This document shows positions 62,409 to 64,000 of a DNA stretch of 64,000 nucleotides, piece by piece (the stretch's first letter is position 1; each line of letters begins with the position of its first letter). Source of the stretch: Ruminococcus flavefaciens (GTDB lineage: Bacteria > Bacillota > Clostridia > Oscillospirales > Ruminococcaceae); NCBI GenBank assembly GCA_002310115.1, contig DBYI01000083.1:60205-124204 (forward strand), in the 5' to 3' direction. Below the pieces are notes generated by a model. The model did no database searches. It saw only the letters and a program-made list of their open reading frames with translations, and was not told where the DNA came from. The position numbers were made by a program, and so were the translations under genes.

Positions 62409-64000
62409 AAGCCGAAAATCCTCATATCATCGTCAACATTCGTAATACCCGCAATGCCGAAACTGTCCACAAGAACCTTTGCCACATTCGGAGACAGTAA
62501 CGCTGGCAGAGTCGGTCCGAGGTGAATATTCTTCACTCCGAGATACAGCAGAGCAAGGAGTACGATGACTGCTTTCTGCTCATACCATGAGATGTTGTAA
62601 ACGATAGGCAGATCATTCACATCATCAAGCCCGAATACCTCTTTCAGTTTCAGGGCGATTAGCGCCAAAGAATAAGAATCATTGCACTGTCCTGCATCAA
62701 GCACTCTGGGAATACCGCCGATGCCACCAAGATTAAGCTTGTTGTACTTGTACTTCGCACAGCCTGCGGTGAGAATGACCGTATCCTTCGGCAGTTTCTC
62801 TGCGAATTCCTGATAGTAGCTTCTGGACTTCGCTCTGCCGTCACAGCCTGCCATGACTACGAATTTGCGGATAGCCCCCGATTTTACAGCTTCTACAACT
62901 GTATCGGCAAGTGCAAATACCTGTTCATGGGCAAAACCGCCGATAACAGAGCCTGTTTCGATTTCAGTCGGCGGAGGACATTTTTTAGCCTGTTCGATAA
63001 TCGATGAAAAGTCCTTGACTTCGCCGTAGAGTGCGTCAATATGCTTACAGCCCGGATAGCCTGCGGCACCTGTTGTCCAAAGCCTGTCCTTGTAGCTGTC
63101 CTTCGGCGGAACGATGCAGTTTGTGGTCATCAGCACCGGACCGTTAAAGCTCTCAAATTCCTCATTCTGCTTCCACCACGCATTGCCGTAGTTTCCTGCG
63201 AAATGCGGATACTTTTTGAAGAACGGATAATAATGCGCAGGTAGCATTTCCGAGTGCGTATAAACATCAACTCCCGTATCCTTTGTCTGCTCAAGGAGCA
63301 TTTCAAGGTCTTTCAGATCGTGACCTGAGATCAGTATTGCAGGATTTTTGCGGACACCGATATCAACTGTCGTGATCTCAGGATTGCCGTATGCTGTAGT
63401 ATTTGCAGCATCAAGGTCAGCCATACCCTGAACGCCGTACTTGCCGACTTCCAGCGTGAGAGCCACAAGGTCATCGACCGACAGACTGTCATCAAGTGTT
63501 TTAGCAAGAGCCGACTGTAAGAAAGCATCAAGCTCCTCATCATCATTCAGCAGAGCGTTTGCGTGTTTTGTATATGCCGCAAGTCCTTTCAGACCGTAGG
63601 TTATCAGCTCACGCAGAGAGCGTATATCCTCATTCTCTGTTGCAAGTACGCCGACAGTCTTTGCTTTCTCGGTATAGTCCGAACCGTTCCAAAGAGCTGC
63701 TTCGGGGAGTGATTCTTTATTCTGCACATGTCCGAGCAATTCTTCTTTGACTGCAAGTGTTTCAGTAACCTTAGCGGTAATGCTGTCAAGATCGAAATTG
63801 GCATTGGTGATCGTGATAAACAGGTTCACGCTGATAAGATGATTAACAGTCTTATCGACAGTCTTTCCCTCTGCACGGAGCTGAGTTGTCAACGCAGACA
63901 GTCCCTTTGTAACGTACACAAGCAAGTCCTGCATTGCTGCGACCTCAGGCTGTTTACCGCAGACACCGCAAGCAGTACAACCCTTACAGCCTGCTGTTTC
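62405..64000 (-). CDS. hcp: Hydroxylamine reductase / hybrid cluster protein (partial)
   Basis: The frame stays open to the right edge; about 532 residues are visible and only the first dozen or so are missing. The N-terminal cluster region [20 protein letters not shown] is present. Later residues for the hybrid cluster lie in [26 protein letters not shown] and [13 protein letters not shown]. Hcp reduces hydroxylamine and acts on NO in anaerobes. The first in-frame Met at 63934 is not the start. It is followed by the PNPOx-like gene. Confidence 0.95.
   Translation of the reverse strand, partial: ETAGCKGCTACGVCGKQPEVAAMQDLLVYVTKGLSALTTQLRAEGKTVDKTVNHLISVNLFITITNANFDLDSITAKVTETLAVKEELLGHVQNKESLPEAALWNGSDYTEKAKTVGVLATENEDIRSLRELITYGLKGLAAYTKHANALLNDDEELDAFLQSALAKTLDDSLSVDDLVALTLEVGKYGVQGMADLDAANTTAYGNPEITTVDIGVRKNPAILISGHDLKDLEMLLEQTKDTGVDVYTHSEMLPAHYYPFFKKYPHFAGNYGNAWWKQNEEFESFNGPVLMTTNCIVPPKDSYKDRLWTTGAAGYPGCKHIDALYGEVKDFSSIIEQAKKCPPPTEIETGSVIGGFAHEQVFALADTVVEAVKSGAIRKFVVMAGCDGRAKSRSYYQEFAEKLPKDTVILTAGCAKYKYNKLNLGGIGGIPRVLDAGQCNDSYSLALIALKLKEVFGLDDVNDLPIVYNISWYEQKAVIVLLALLYLGVKNIHLGPTLPALLSPNVAKVLVDSFGIAGITNVDDDMRIFGL

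Noticed and set aside
1..64000. CRISPR array
   Set aside because: No run of regularly spaced direct repeats was seen; repeats found are palindromes or one 18-bp tandem.

Overview
The window looks like chromosome from an anaerobic, spore-forming member of the Clostridia, most likely a Ruminococcus-type Oscillospiraceae. The pointers are a dockerin-bearing secreted protein, the spoIIGA-sigE pair, AGGAGG-type ribosome binding sites throughout, moderate-to-low GC, a hybrid-cluster protein and a GGDEF protein with a sugar-binding-type sensor. Genus assignment is inference; no rRNA is present.

Layout. 1-4.6 kb: secreted and surface genes (dockerin/SH3/transglutaminase protein, lipoprotein, membrane acyltransferase), then a GNAT and a small membrane protein. 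4.6-8.8 kb: RecD2 helicase and MreB, then an opposing Mrp ATPase. 8.8-15.3 kb: an FMN riboswitch-controlled riboflavin operon (ribD, ribE, lipoprotein, ribBA, two membrane proteins, ribH, HAD phosphatase). 15.3-24.5 kb: a zincin-type lipoprotein, a wall-anchored S41 protease, a fused ABC transporter, and a ppa-prs operon. 24.7-33.5 kb: a sensor/diguanylate cyclase, tRNA-Ala, an AraC regulator, a zinc-ribbon/TIR protein, an amidohydrolase behind a structured leader with two terminators, a GH25 lysozyme, a broken radical SAM gene and a dCMP deaminase. 33.7-34.1 kb: relic of a tyrosine integrase beside tRNA-Gln. 34.2-43.7 kb: MATE pump, maf, DUF1015, DUF3781, GNAT, tcdA, methyltransferase, DEAD-box helicase, a 31-residue membrane protein, and spoIIGA-sigE. 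43.9-51.7 kb: tightly packed core operon recJ-rel-MBL hydrolase-hemZ-rlmD/rumA type methyltransferase.

51.8-61.9 kb is the most plastic part. An intact HipA-like kinase gene lies at its right end. A 5' fragment and a 3' fragment of a second copy lie 7.7-8.0 kb upstream, with a lipoprotein gene where the middle of the kinase gene would be. Between the copies are a GntR/YtrA-regulated ABC export and CPBP-protease operon with a clear palindromic operator, a decayed large serine recombinase, and a GNAT. A third copy of the kinase-type terminator survives as a relic at 60.2 kb. The window ends in a pyridoxamine-phosphate-oxidase-like gene and the hybrid cluster protein gene, which runs off the right edge.

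No system here is plainly a new defence or biosynthetic machine. The best leads are the structured RNA upstream of the amidohydrolase, the switching hairpin upstream of the radical SAM pseudogene, two roughly 105-bp nested palindromes, the duplicated and replaced HipA-like locus, the zinc-ribbon/TIR membrane protein, and the unassigned genes held in the riboflavin operon. All calls rest on reading the sequence and on family knowledge; no search or folding program was run.
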